A DNA stretch of 64,000 bases from an uncultured Ectothiorhodospiraceae bacterium (lineage in GTDB: Bacteria; Pseudomonadota; Gammaproteobacteria; UBA6429; Thiohalophilaceae): the NCBI GenBank assembly GCA_947258695.1, contig CAMYJG010000006.1, positions 1-64,000 on the forward strand. The letters are read 5' to 3'. A program made the position numbers and the translations under genes. This document shows positions 8,271 through 17,177 of this stretch, one piece after another (the stretch's first letter is position 1; each line of letters starts with the position of its first letter). The notes under the pieces are model-generated. The model did not search any database and was not told the DNA's origin. It worked only from the letters and a program-made list of their open reading frames with translations.

Positions 8271-8488
8271 GTCATTGCGAGTGTAGCAAAGCAATCTCTA
8301 GATAAGTGATATTCATAATGAGATTACTACGGGCGTCCTGCCCTTCGCCCTACAGGCCAAGCAAAGCTTGTTTAAAATCGTTCCTACGATTTTATGCCGC
8401 AGTCATTCCATTCCCTCGATGCCAGAACGTGTAGAACACGTTAGGGTAATACTGACGAAACGCGCAGCGGTTCATTAAGTGCAATGAC
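8271..8488. repeat. MITE-like element with CATTGC terminal inverted repeats
   Basis: The ends GTCATTGC (8271-8278) and GCAATGAC (8481-8488) are exact inverted repeats, about 218 bp apart. Inside are two more hairpins: AAAATCGT/ACGATTTT (8374-8381 with 8386-8393) and AACGTGT/ACACGTT (8426-8432 with 8436-8442). The left end GCGAGTGTAGCAAAGCAATCTC resembles the ends of the element at 17069-17152. No open frame is present. This fills the gap between the anti-sigma gene and the ClC gene. Confidence 0.6.
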
Positions 8489-8541
8489 CAGAAAAACCAG
8501 ATCGTTCCCATCAGCCTGATCGTGTTAAGATCAGCCACATT

Positions 8542-9852
8542 ATGTATAAACTCCACTATCGCAGAACCAAACGACGCCTGCTCTCTGCTAACAAGTGGAA
8601 AGTCCGCCTGGCATTCTGGCTCGCAGCCATCATGGTTGGCCTGGTTACTGTAAGTTTTACCCTGTTAGGTAATACCGCCGATCAATTTTTCCGACAGTTG
8701 CATACAGGCTCACCCTATCTTGCATATCTACTGACACCCATAGGGCTAGCCATTATTGCCTGGCTGGTTAAAGTCTATTTCCCCGGTACAGAAGGTAGTG
8801 GTATTCCACAGGCGATTGCTGCTACTTCTATGAAAAACAATCGACTACGCGAGGCTATCCTCTCCATCCGTATCGCGTTGGCAAAAATTGGCCTGACCTG
8901 CATGGGACTCATGTGTGGTGCCTCTATTGGCACTATGGGCCCCGCCGTCCACATCGGCGCTTCCATTATGCATTCACTGCGACGCCTGAAATTCTTCCGC
9001 GGCCTGGATATGACACGGGGACTGATCCTGGCTGGCGGGGCAGCAGGTATCTCGGCAGCTTTCAACACACCACTTGCCGGGATCATGTTTGCTATAGAGG
9101 AAATGAGTCGCTCCTATGAAGATAAAACCACTGGCACACTATTAATAGCCGTGATCATTGCCGGGGTAACCGCGCTGGCCATCATGGGTGACTACACTTA
9201 CTTTGGTTCAACTTCGGTTAGCCTATCCATGCTTGATGCCTGGCCAGCAGTGTTAACGCTGGGGATAACCGGTGGCCTGTTGGGTGGCATATTCAGCATG
9301 ATGCTGATTTATGGCAGCCGTGCCATTGCCCCTGTAGTTTCTGTGTATCCAATACGTGTCGCTTTTATTTGTGGTCTGTTTTTAAGCCTGCTCGGTTTTA
9401 TCTCAGGAGGTAGCACTTATGGCACCGGTTACGAGGAAGCGAAGTTAATAATGAGCGGTGAAGAAGCCATGGCAGGTTTTAGTATTTACAAGTTACTTGC
9501 TACGGTGGCTTCTTATTTAAGTGGTATTCCCGGCGGTATTTTTGCCCCATCACTTTCCGTTGGCGCGGGACTTGGCGCAGACCTGGCCGGCCTCTTCAGT
9601 GATATCCCGGTATCTGGTATCGTGCTACTGGCAATGGTCGGCTATTTTACCGGCGTGGTACAAACTCCGATTACCGCTTTTATTATTGTCATGGAGTTGA
9701 ATGATACGCCTTCCATGATACTGCCGTTAATGGCAACGGCATTACTGGCCAAGGGGGTATCCTACCTGGTCTGCCCAACACCAATTTACCAGGCACTGGC
9801 AGATGCCTACCTGTATAAAACTACTCATAAAGAAGAAAAGAGTTCGAGTTAA
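8542..9852 (+). CDS. ClC-family chloride channel/transporter
   Basis: 436-residue inner-membrane protein with about 10-12 membrane helices and the ClC signature sites: GSGIPQ (about 93-98), the GASIGTMGPAVHIG segment, FAIEEMS and GIPGGIFAPSLSVG. In most ClC proteins the second site reads G(K/R)EGP, and its glutamate is the external gate and proton residue. Here codon 132 is ATG, giving Met at that place. The second glutamate pair in FAIEEM is kept. The change suggests an ungated or uncoupled anion conduit, which is inference. No CBS domains follow. It is followed at one base by the TlpA gene. Confidence 0.9.
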   Translation: MYKLHYRRTKRRLLSANKWKVRLAFWLAAIMVGLVTVSFTLLGNTADQFFRQLHTGSPYLAYLLTPIGLAIIAWLVKVYFPGTEGSGIPQAIAATSMKNNRLREAILSIRIALAKIGLTCMGLMCGASIGTMGPAVHIGASIMHSLRRLKFFRGLDMTRGLILAGGAAGISAAFNTPLAGIMFAIEEMSRSYEDKTTGTLLIAVIIAGVTALAIMGDYTYFGSTSVSLSMLDAWPAVLTLGITGGLLGGIFSMMLIYGSRAIAPVVSVYPIRVAFICGLFLSLLGFISGGSTYGTGYEEAKLIMSGEEAMAGFSIYKLLATVASYLSGIPGGIFAPSLSVGAGLGADLAGLFSDIPVSGIVLLAMVGYFTGVVQTPITAFIIVMELNDTPSMILPLMATALLAKGVSYLVCPTPIYQALADAYLYKTTHKEEKSSS

Positions 9853-9853
9853 T

Positions 9854-10372
9854 ATGAAAACAAAAGATATCCTGATTACACTTTTTGCTATTTTGATATT
9901 AAGCAGTATTGCTTATTTATGGGTGGCCCCGTCTGGCGCACAAAAAGCGCCTGACATCACCTTGCAACTAATTGATGGAAAAAAATTACAACTTTCCAGC
10001 TTAAAGAACAAACCTGTTTTAATTACGTTCTGGGCAACGTCTTGCCCGGGCTGTATTAAAGAAATGCCTCACTTAATTGAACTGTATGAAGAATTACATC
10101 CTAAAGGATTAGAAATTATTGGTATAGCCATGCCCTATGACCGGCCCGACTATGTGATGGAAATGATCAAGCGCAAAAAAGTACCTTACCCGATTGCTCT
10201 CGATCTAAAGGGCGAAGCAATTCGTGCTTTCGGCAATGTAAGTTTAACCCCGACAACTTTCCTAATTGATAACAAAGGAAAAATTGTTAAAAAGAAAATT
10301 GGTGAGATGAAAATGGCAGCCTGGAAAAGTAGAATTATATCTATTCTTAATAAAGGTAAAACCGGGGCCTGA
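9854..10372 (+). CDS. TlpA-family thiol:disulfide oxidoreductase
   Basis: 172 residues with an N-terminal membrane anchor (about 6-24) and a periplasmic thioredoxin fold. The active site is CPGC (Cys64 and Cys67) in TFWATSCPGC, with the cis-proline segment SLTPTTFLID. It probably reduces or oxidises periplasmic disulfides; the partner is unknown. The start chosen is the ATG at 9854, one base after the ClC stop; the longer frame from 9803 lies inside the ClC gene. HemJ follows two bases after the stop, so the three genes form an operon. Confidence 0.85.
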   Translation: MKTKDILITLFAILILSSIAYLWVAPSGAQKAPDITLQLIDGKKLQLSSLKNKPVLITFWATSCPGCIKEMPHLIELYEELHPKGLEIIGIAMPYDRPDYVMEMIKRKKVPYPIALDLKGEAIRAFGNVSLTPTTFLIDNKGKIVKKKIGEMKMAAWKSRIISILNKGKTGA

Positions 10373-10374
10373 GT

Positions 10375-10797
10375 ATGTGGTTAAAAGCCTTACATTTAAT
10401 TTTTATGGTGACCTGGTTTGCCGGTTTATTTTATTTACCTCGTCTATTTGTTTATCACGCATCATCAGAAGATAAAATTAGCCGTGATCGTTTTAAAATC
10501 ATGGAACGAAAACTTTTTTACGGCATTATGACACCCGGCGCTATATTAACCATCGTCTTTGGAATCGCGATGTTAATTGATTATGCCTGGGCAAGTTTTG
10601 GACAGGATTTGTGGTTACACATAAAACTGGCACTGATCATTCTGTTAGTCATATATCATATTATGTGCGGTAAATATGTTGCAGATTTTAAACGTGACGA
10701 TAACAAACACTCCCATGTTTATTACCGTTGGTTCAATGAAGCACCAGTATTGATCCTGGTTGCTATTATTATTCTGGCCTCAGTCAAGCCTTTTTAA
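10375..10797 (+). CDS. hemJ: Protoporphyrinogen IX oxidase HemJ
   Basis: Membrane enzyme that oxidises protoporphyrinogen IX in heme synthesis. The 140-residue length, four membrane helices and opening WLKALHLIFMVTWFAGLFYLPRLFVYH are characteristic; the histidine in KALH near the start and the conserved helix-3 HIKL segment fit the family. CopD-like membrane proteins are the main alternative, but the FAGLFYLPRLFVYH string is specific for HemJ. It ends the ClC-tlpA-hemJ operon and sits just before a Fur-box gene set. Confidence 0.88.
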   Translation: MWLKALHLIFMVTWFAGLFYLPRLFVYHASSEDKISRDRFKIMERKLFYGIMTPGAILTIVFGIAMLIDYAWASFGQDLWLHIKLALIILLVIYHIMCGKYVADFKRDDNKHSHVYYRWFNEAPVLILVAIIILASVKPF

Positions 10798-10843
10798 AAA
10801 CCTCAGCCAAACGACACCTAACCACAAGAAAATCAATATTAAC

Positions 10844-10865
10844 GCAAATGATAATGATTTGCATT
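10844..10865 (+). promoter_or_regulatory. Fur box upstream of the cytochrome gene
   Basis: GCAAATGATAATGATTTGCATT has perfect 6-bp inverted ends GCAAAT/ATTTGC around GATAATG and matches the Fur consensus (GATAATGATWATCATTATC) closely. It lies about 75 bases before the start of the c-type cytochrome, a usual place for iron repression. Confidence 0.8.
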
Positions 10866-10941
10866 TAGAGCCCCGTTAATTTATAGTGCCTTTCAAATAT
10901 CCTCATGGTGTGAAAGACCTGCAATAAAACGGAATCTCTAA

Positions 10942-11424
10942 ATGAAAAAGCACAGCTTGCTCCTTCCTATTATTTTACTCTTTTTAAATCAATCTGTTAG
11001 CGCCTCAGACTGGCGACAGGCGGCTAAATCAAATGACAAAATTAATAACCTGGTACAAGTGATGCCTGGCGCCTCTACCCTGATGCTGCAAATGGAAGAG
11101 CGGTATCGAAACCTGTACTGGTCAGCTAAACAAAAAAAATGGGAGTTTGCTGAATACCAGATCGAAGAAATGCAAGATCTGATTCAAACCCTGATGATTA
11201 CTCGCCCAAAACGCAAAAAAACAGCCCTGAAATTTTTTCAAACGGCTTTTAAACATTTTCCCGTTGCTTTAAAAAAACAAAACTGGTCCTATTTTGAAAA
11301 TAGCTTTGAATATATGCGTAAGCAATGCATGACCTGCCACGTTGAAAATGATCATGCTTTTATAGTTTTACCTAAACAGCCACGTATCGGAAATAGCCTG
11401 GTTCTGGAATCACAAACACAATAA
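10942..11424 (+). CDS. Periplasmic mono-heme c-type cytochrome
   Basis: 160 residues with a signal peptide cut near VSA-S (about 21). The mature part is mainly helical, and one heme site CMTCH (Cys129, Cys132, His133) lies near the C-terminus, as in class II (cytochrome c'-like) proteins. A Fur box precedes it, and a second Fur box precedes the following porin, so both are expected to rise in iron-poor cells. A role in electron delivery for iron reduction is inferred from context. I do not recognise a named family beyond this. Confidence 0.75.
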   Translation: MKKHSLLLPIILLFLNQSVSASDWRQAAKSNDKINNLVQVMPGASTLMLQMEERYRNLYWSAKQKKWEFAEYQIEEMQDLIQTLMITRPKRKKTALKFFQTAFKHFPVALKKQNWSYFENSFEYMRKQCMTCHVENDHAFIVLPKQPRIGNSLVLESQTQ

Positions 11425-11631
11425 TATTTTAAAAAATAGCCTGTTTTAGCATCACCAGGGCACTAAAAAGATTTTTTATATATCGCTGCTGTATACAAAA
11501 CCCAGGCTAGTATCCCGTCACAAGCAATCCACTATTTATCAAATAGTTTAATAATTTCAGCGAGTTATGTTGTTTTCAATCATTTATTGGCAGTAATGAC
11601 TCGCATAATCCATGACAACCCATCTAAATAT

Positions 11632-11651
11632 AAATGAGAATGATTTGCATT
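11632..11651 (+). promoter_or_regulatory. Fur box upstream of the His-rich porin
   Basis: AAATGAGAATGATTTGCATT shares the core of the Fur box at 10844 and of the consensus. It lies about 66 bases before the porin start. The rest of the 11425-11717 gap shows no gene. Confidence 0.78.
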
Positions 11652-11717
11652 AAGCTTTCTTTTTCAGTATAGTTCCACCATACCTAATGACATTTATATT
11701 TATTGATGAGGAATAAC

Positions 11718-12884
11718 ATGAACACATTTAAGAAAACTGCGCTGTTGGCAGCAATATTGAGCACGCCTCTCGTGGCACAGGCCGCAACAAGCTCTGAACT
11801 ACAACAGGAAATTAATGCGCTGAAAAAACAAAATAAAATGATCATGGAGCGTATGGATGCTTCCATGGACATGATGGAAAACAAAAAATCTGGCCATGGT
11901 CATGGCAGTAGAGGCACAACAACAGTTGGTGGTTATGGTGAACTTCATTACAACAACCTGAATGGCGAAGGTGGTGCTTCTGACAAAACAGAAATGGATT
12001 TCCATCGTTTCGTATTATTCTTTGGTCACGAGTTTTCTAAAGATATTCGCTTCTTTTCCGAGCTTGAACTAGAGCATTCTTTAGCGGGAGATGGCGCAGA
12101 TAAACCAGGTGAAGTGGAACTGGAACAGGCCTATATCGAGTTTGACATTAATAACACGATGCGCGCCAAAGGTGGTTTATTCCTTGTTCCGGTTGGTATT
12201 ATGAATGAAACTCACGAACCGAATACCTTTTACGGCACCGAACGTAACCCGGTAGAAAAAAATATCATTCCAGCTACCTGGTGGGAAGCCGGTGCTGCTT
12301 TAAGTGGTGAATTCAGTAAAGGGCTATCTTATGATTTAGCTCTAACATCAGGCCTCGACCTTAATACAGCCGATAAAATTCGTTCTGGTCGTCAAAAAGT
12401 CGCTGAAGCACGTGCTGACTCTCTAATGATCACGGGTCGCCTCAAGTATACAGGTACTCCTGGACTTGAACTGGCAACCACTGTTGCGACCATAGATGAT
12501 TACACCCAGGGTCAGGGTACTAAAAACGGTGCAACTATGATTGAAGCGCACGCTGTATATAATACGGGTAACTTTGGATTACGCGCTTTATATGCAACAT
12601 GGGATGTTGATGGTAAAACCACAGGCTACGATGAACAATCAGGTTGGTATATTGAGCCGTCATACAAAATCAGTCCAAAACTTGGCGTATTTGCACGCTA
12701 CAATAAATACGACAACCAGGCTGGAACAGGTGGAGCTGGTGATACAGAAAAAAAGCAAACGGATATTGGCGTGAATTACTGGCCACATGAAGATGTTGTT
12801 ATTAAAGTTGATTACCAAACTCAGGACAACGCCAATAACGCAGACCAAAACGGTTTTAATATTGGCATTGGTTATCAATTCTAA
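11718..12884 (+). CDS. Outer-membrane porin with His-rich linker, Fur-regulated
   Basis: 388 residues: a signal peptide cut near AQA-A (about 22), a short coiled coil (about 28-58, with several methionines), a GHGHGS histidine stretch, then a beta-barrel ending in GIGYQF. The terminal phenylalanine fits BamA insertion. The start at 11718 is chosen because GATGAGG lies just upstream; TTG and ATG codons at 11703 and 11706 are less likely. The His and Met stretch may bind metal. The Fur box upstream and the flavin and PepSY genes downstream suggest a role in iron uptake. Confidence 0.82.
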   Translation: MNTFKKTALLAAILSTPLVAQAATSSELQQEINALKKQNKMIMERMDASMDMMENKKSGHGHGSRGTTTVGGYGELHYNNLNGEGGASDKTEMDFHRFVLFFGHEFSKDIRFFSELELEHSLAGDGADKPGEVELEQAYIEFDINNTMRAKGGLFLVPVGIMNETHEPNTFYGTERNPVEKNIIPATWWEAGAALSGEFSKGLSYDLALTSGLDLNTADKIRSGRQKVAEARADSLMITGRLKYTGTPGLELATTVATIDDYTQGQGTKNGATMIEAHAVYNTGNFGLRALYATWDVDGKTTGYDEQSGWYIEPSYKISPKLGVFARYNKYDNQAGTGGAGDTEKKQTDIGVNYWPHEDVVIKVDYQTQDNANNADQNGFNIGIGYQF

Positions 12885-12908
12885 GACTTCAATAAATCAA
12901 CTATACTG

Positions 12909-12942
12909 TCCGGCTTCAGTATTTACTGAGGCCGGATTTTTT
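12909..12942 (+). terminator. Terminator after the His-rich porin
   Basis: An 11-bp stem with one G-T pair (12909-12919 with 12926-12936) is followed by ATTTTTT. The next gene begins only 14 bases later, so it probably attenuates rather than stops transcription into the FMN-binding gene. Confidence 0.75.
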
Positions 12943-12955
12943 AGCTTAAGAAATT

Positions 12956-13465
12956 ATGAAAAAATATAGTTTAACTTTTCTTTTTTTATTTCTGACCGTG
13001 TCAGCATTACATGCCCGGGGAACATACCAGGAACCGGCCGCATTTTTAGAAGATACTTTTAAAGGCAATGTTCCTGTTGCAAAAAAAATATGGCTCACCG
13101 GTGATACCGGTAAAACGGTAACAACAATTCTGCAACACAAGCCTGATCGCCTGCGGGTTCGTTACTGGAAACAAGAACAGCGTAGTGCATGGATACTGGA
13201 AGAAATTGGTAAAGAAAAACCGATTACCGTTGGTTTTGTTATTAACAATAATAAAATTGAAAGAGTGAAAGTCTTAATTTTTCGTGAAAGCCGTGGTGAT
13301 GAAGTTCGTCATGATTTTTTTACTCGCCAGTTTAGCGAGGCAAAAATAAAACCTGATACTTCTCTTAATCAGAATATTGATGGTATCTCTGGTGCAACCA
13401 TGTCTGTACGCGCTTTAACAAAGTTATCGCGGGTAGCATTATTTTTATCTTCTAAAATACAATAA
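12956..13465 (+). CDS. Periplasmic FMN-binding domain protein
   Basis: 169 residues with a signal peptide cut near LHA-R (20). The rest is an FMN_bind fold ending in DGISGATMSVRALTKL; SGATMS (145-150) lies where the flavin-linking Ser/Thr sits in covalently flavinylated proteins (usual form SGAT with a following S/T). The link itself cannot be shown from sequence and no ApbE gene is in the window. The gene is followed at two bases by a PepSY membrane protein, a pairing seen in periplasmic metal or flavin reductase systems. Confidence 0.8.
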   Translation: MKKYSLTFLFLFLTVSALHARGTYQEPAAFLEDTFKGNVPVAKKIWLTGDTGKTVTTILQHKPDRLRVRYWKQEQRSAWILEEIGKEKPITVGFVINNNKIERVKVLIFRESRGDEVRHDFFTRQFSEAKIKPDTSLNQNIDGISGATMSVRALTKLSRVALFLSSKIQ

Positions 13466-13467
13466 CC

Positions 13468-14247
13468 ATGACACGACATAAAAAACACGGCATTAAATTA
13501 CGTTCGATGTATCAATGGCACCGCTATATTGGTGTAAGCATTGCACTATTTATTATCATATTATCTGTTACAGGTATTATGCTAAACCATACAGAACAAC
13601 TTAACCTGAATGAAAAATATGTTGAGTCAGATTTTCTACTTAACCATTACGGAATATCTGTACCGAAAAAAATTAAAAGTTTTCCTGCAGCTAAACACTG
13701 GGTAAGCCAATGGGACAATCAATTATACTTAAATTCAAAACCAATCAGAATAACTGATGAAAATATTGTTGGAGCTATTTTCATACAAAACATGATAATC
13801 ATTGCTCAGAGCAATACTTTATATATTTTTACTCCTGACGGTGAATTAGTTGAGCGTGTTTCAGGTAGCGATGGCATTCCTTCTGGAATAGAAGCCATCG
13901 GTATAACAGATAAAAACCTGATTTCTGTAAGAGCAGCAACTGGGAATTTTACTACGAACGAAGATCTACTATTCTGGAAAAAATCACCGGCGGCAATTAG
14001 TATCTGGTCTGATTCTGCAAAATTACCTAAAGCACTTCAGCAAACCATTCTTGGGCTTTATCGTGGTAAAGGATTAAGTCTGGAACGCATTGTTCTTGAT
14101 CTTCACAGTGGCAGAATATTTGGTGGCTGGGGTGTTTACTTCATGGATCTTATCGCTATATTTATGATATTTCTTGCCTCAAGTGGAACCTGGTTATGGG
14201 TTATGAGATATGTAAAAAGGAAACAACATGAAAAACATAAACACTAA
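13468..14247 (+). CDS. PepSY-associated membrane protein
   Basis: 259 residues with two membrane helices (about 22-42 and 222-245) and a periplasmic domain between. The opening MYQWHRYIGVSIALF and GIMLNHTEQ, and the last helix with SSGTWLWVMRYVKR, fit the PepSY_TM family, which often carries hemes on membrane histidines (His18 and His36 here are candidates). Members such as FpvG reduce siderophore iron in the periplasm. Together with the FMN protein it may form an inner-membrane electron path to ferric iron; this is inference. Confidence 0.75.
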   Translation: MTRHKKHGIKLRSMYQWHRYIGVSIALFIIILSVTGIMLNHTEQLNLNEKYVESDFLLNHYGISVPKKIKSFPAAKHWVSQWDNQLYLNSKPIRITDENIVGAIFIQNMIIIAQSNTLYIFTPDGELVERVSGSDGIPSGIEAIGITDKNLISVRAATGNFTTNEDLLFWKKSPAAISIWSDSAKLPKALQQTILGLYRGKGLSLERIVLDLHSGRIFGGWGVYFMDLIAIFMIFLASSGTWLWVMRYVKRKQHEKHKH

Positions 14248-14315
14248 ATTCAAGTGGTAAAGTTTACTATTGAAAAATATGTTAAGCCCATAGCGTCGAA
14301 TATTATTACGGCCTT

Positions 14316-15512
14316 TTAGTAGCTCAACGGAGAATAAGGCAAAAATACAGTAAAAACCGTCCCTTCGCCCAGAGTACTGTTTACTTCAATATAACCATTT
14401 ATAATATTAACAATTTTTTCTACCAGGCTTAAGCCTAAACCCAAGCCTTCATAAGAACGATTTAAAGATGAGTCAGCCTGGTGAAAAGCAGTAAATATCT
14501 GTTCGATGGTTTGTTCCGTCATTCCACAGCCACTGTCTTTTATTTCAAAACATAACCAGTCTGCACTATCTTTTTTCTCTACCGTGCTTGTTAATATGAC
14601 TTCGCCCGCTTCAGTAAATTTATTGCCATTAAGTAATAACTCGTAAAGAACCTTCATTAGCAAGGCAAGATCTTGTTCAAAGGGCTCAACATCATCATGC
14701 TTAAAAATCAGTTTATTACCACTGCCCAGATAATCTTTCTCTAAACGATATTGAAGCTGAGATTCAACCATGGGCAAATCTATGGGGATATAATCAACCC
14801 GTACTTTACCGGCAGTCAGGTCAGAAAGTTGTAGTAAATTATTTACAACCTGAAGCAGGTTCTCTCCCGCACGATGAATATTTTCTACATAAGATGATAC
14901 ATCATCATTATCAGAGTCCCTTAATTCTTCTTCTAACAATGAACTGTAACCCTGAATAACATTTAATGGTGTTCGTAGTTCATGGCTTATCATTCCCAGG
15001 AACTCATCTTTCGTTTTATTTGTTCTAAGTAATTCTCGTTCAGCATGTTTAATTTCTGAAATATCAATAAATGATTCGACGATAACTTTATCACTGCCTT
15101 CGTCACTGACAAATGAACTATGTACAATATGTTTATCATTATTTACACATGCAATTTGCTTTAAATGTACCTCGCTACTATTTTCCCTTATTGAAGCGTA
15201 CTTATAAAAGTCATAATCTTTAAAATATTTATTACAATGCTGGCCTTTCATTTTCTCAACTTCTGTTGAGAGTATATTTCCGGCTGCCGCGTTTACATGA
15301 ATAATTTCCTGCTTTTCATCCATAAGGATGACGCCAAAGGGAACTTTATCTATCAATTTATTGATTAAAGAAATTTGCCCGGTATTAACCAGCGAGTGTG
15401 CTTTTAGTCTTTCTTCCAGATCTTTATTTTGTGTACGTAGCAGCGCCACTTCTTCCTGTAAAGCGAGTAGCTGTTGTTCAATGTCAATACTGCTAGTTTT
15501 TGGACCGGACAA
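14316..15512 (-). CDS. Soluble PAS sensor histidine kinase
   Basis: 398 residues without a membrane segment. Order: coiled coil (about 10-40), PAS domain (about 48-155), HisKA with His177 in MISHELRTPLN, and HATPase (DSGCGM, GLGLGLSLVEKI). No receiver or HPt domain is attached. The start is a TTG at 15512, with AGGA 9 bases upstream; no ATG is near. It converges on the PepSY gene and diverges from thiD. The partner regulator is not adjacent, so the pathway is unknown. Confidence 0.87.
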   Translation of the reverse strand: MSGPKTSSIDIEQQLLALQEEVALLRTQNKDLEERLKAHSLVNTGQISLINKLIDKVPFGVILMDEKQEIIHVNAAAGNILSTEVEKMKGQHCNKYFKDYDFYKYASIRENSSEVHLKQIACVNNDKHIVHSSFVSDEGSDKVIVESFIDISEIKHAERELLRTNKTKDEFLGMISHELRTPLNVIQGYSSLLEEELRDSDNDDVSSYVENIHRAGENLLQVVNNLLQLSDLTAGKVRVDYIPIDLPMVESQLQYRLEKDYLGSGNKLIFKHDDVEPFEQDLALLMKVLYELLLNGNKFTEAGEVILTSTVEKKDSADWLCFEIKDSGCGMTEQTIEQIFTAFHQADSSLNRSYEGLGLGLSLVEKIVNIINGYIEVNSTLGEGTVFTVFLPYSPLSY

Positions 15513-15600
15513 GCTGAAATTCCTTTAAGGTAATTAGCTATACTTATTTTAGTCTATATTAGATTATAATTGACTGCTATATGTGTAACAAAAGTATTCA

Positions 15601-16401
15601 ATGATCATGACGCAACTTCATCCAACCGTTTTATGTTTATCTGGTTTTGACCCAAGTGGTGGCGCGGGTATACAGGCTGATATTGAGAGCATTGCCAGTA
15701 TGGGAGCTCATGCAGTACCTGTCATTACTGCCCTTACCGTGCAGGACACGCAAAATGTTGCTTCTTTTCAAGCTGTCGACAAGCATTTATTTCTCGATCA
15801 AGCCAATAAGCTACTTGAAGATGTACCGGTACAAGCAATTAAAATTGGCATGACCAGTTCTCTTAGTATTATTGAGTCTATAAACAGCCTACTGAAACAA
15901 TACCCCGATTTACCCGTCATTTATGATCCTGTTTTAGCGGCAGGCGGCGGAACAAGTTTAACTGAAACTGACATGCTGTCAGTCATTCAAGAACTGATAT
16001 TACCCTTCACTAGCATTCTCACCCCCAATAGCCAGGAAGCCCGGCTGCTCAGTGACACTGAAGACCTGAAGGCATCTGCTGAAAAATTAATGAATCATGG
16101 CTGTGAGTCCGTTTTGATTACCGGTAGCCACGAAAACAGCGAACACGTTGATAACTTATGGTTTGATCAGGGCCAATACGTGGAAACATTTAGTTGGGAT
16201 CGTTTACCGCATGAGTACCACGGGTCTGGTTGCACCCTGGCATCGGCTATTGCGGCACTTGTCGCCCAGGGTTTGGATGGCTTTAATGCCGTTAACGAAG
16301 CCCAGGAATATAGCTGGAATACATTAAAACATGCTTTTAAGATCAGTCACCAGGGCCAGCTGATACCGAACCGTTTTTATTGGCAACATGCTGATGAATA
16401 A
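15601..16401 (+). CDS. thiD: Hydroxymethylpyrimidine/phosphomethylpyrimidine kinase
   Basis: Phosphorylates HMP and HMP-P for thiamine synthesis in the cytoplasm. 266 residues with the ribokinase-type features CLSGFDPSGGAGIQADI at the N-terminus and the GSGCTLASAIAA anion-hole segment near residue 210-220. An ATG at 15607 is an alternative start. It overlaps thiE by 14 bases. No TPP riboswitch fold is evident in the short upstream region. Confidence 0.93.
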   Translation: MIMTQLHPTVLCLSGFDPSGGAGIQADIESIASMGAHAVPVITALTVQDTQNVASFQAVDKHLFLDQANKLLEDVPVQAIKIGMTSSLSIIESINSLLKQYPDLPVIYDPVLAAGGGTSLTETDMLSVIQELILPFTSILTPNSQEARLLSDTEDLKASAEKLMNHGCESVLITGSHENSEHVDNLWFDQGQYVETFSWDRLPHEYHGSGCTLASAIAALVAQGLDGFNAVNEAQEYSWNTLKHAFKISHQGQLIPNRFYWQHADE

Positions 16402-17035
16402 TAAGAAATTATCGGGACTGTACGCAATAACTGATCCTGAGTTGATGGCTGATAATCTGATAATCAAAGCTGAACAGGCAATTCTAGGTGGTATCAGCGT
16501 TCTTCAATACCGAAACAAAACCGCACCACCTGAACAACAAGAACAAGAAGCGACTACCCTGGCAAAATTATGTAACAAACATAACGTTATTTTTCTGATT
16601 AACGATAATGTCGAGCTGGCAGTTAAAGTGAATGCAGATGGGGTTCATCTTGGACAAAAAGATACTCAACTAGAGCAAGCACGAACACGATTAGGTAAAA
16701 ATAAAATCATTGGTGTAACCTGCCATAACCAAATAAAGCTTGCGCAATTAGCACAACAGCAAGGTGCAGATTATGTCGCTTTTGGTCGTTTCTTTCACTC
16801 ACAGACCAAGCCATCAGCTCCACAGGCAGAATTATCACTGTTAACTGAAGCCCAACAACTTATCACAATTCCAATTGTGGCCATTGGCGGTATTACCCAT
16901 GCAAGAGCACCACAATTACTCAAGCAAGGTGTCGATATGCTTGCGGTTATTCACGGGCTTTTTGGCCAGGATGATATTTTAACGGCCACCCGAGATTTTG
17001 TTGAAATAATCAATTCACCTAAAGCCCCACTCTGA
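16388..17035 (+). CDS. thiE: Thiamine phosphate synthase
   Basis: Joins HMP-PP and thiazole phosphate to thiamine phosphate. 215 residues, a TIM barrel with the expected LYAITDPE start, QYRNK, NDNVELAVKVNADGVHLGQ and AIGGIT segments. The start overlaps thiD; ATG at 16394 is also possible. Together they give thiD-thiE; the thiazole branch genes are not in the window. Confidence 0.93.
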   Translation: MLMNNKKLSGLYAITDPELMADNLIIKAEQAILGGISVLQYRNKTAPPEQQEQEATTLAKLCNKHNVIFLINDNVELAVKVNADGVHLGQKDTQLEQARTRLGKNKIIGVTCHNQIKLAQLAQQQGADYVAFGRFFHSQTKPSAPQAELSLLTEAQQLITIPIVAIGGITHARAPQLLKQGVDMLAVIHGLFGQDDILTATRDFVEIINSPKAPL

Positions 17036-17068
17036 TTTATAATATGGCCAAACAAATTAAGTATCCAC

Positions 17069-17152
17069 ATCATTGCGAGCGCAGCGTGGCAATCTCATAG
17101 TTAATTGCATGTAGTCCAGAGATTGCTTCGTCACTACGTTCCTCGCAATGAC
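17069..17152. repeat. MITE-like inverted repeat before hemL
   Basis: The ends CATTGCGAG (17071-17079) and CTCGCAATG (17142-17150) are exact inverted repeats, and the homology continues imperfectly inward (GGCAATCTC with GAGATTGC). About 84 bp long, with no open frame. The same terminal sequence starts the element at 8271. Confidence 0.7.
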
Positions 17153-17177
17153 CATGCAACTGAATAAAGGAAATTTT

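Noticed and set aside
15513-15600. TPP riboswitch before thiD
   Set aside because: The leader is too short and lacks the conserved CUGAGA and ACCUGA blocks.
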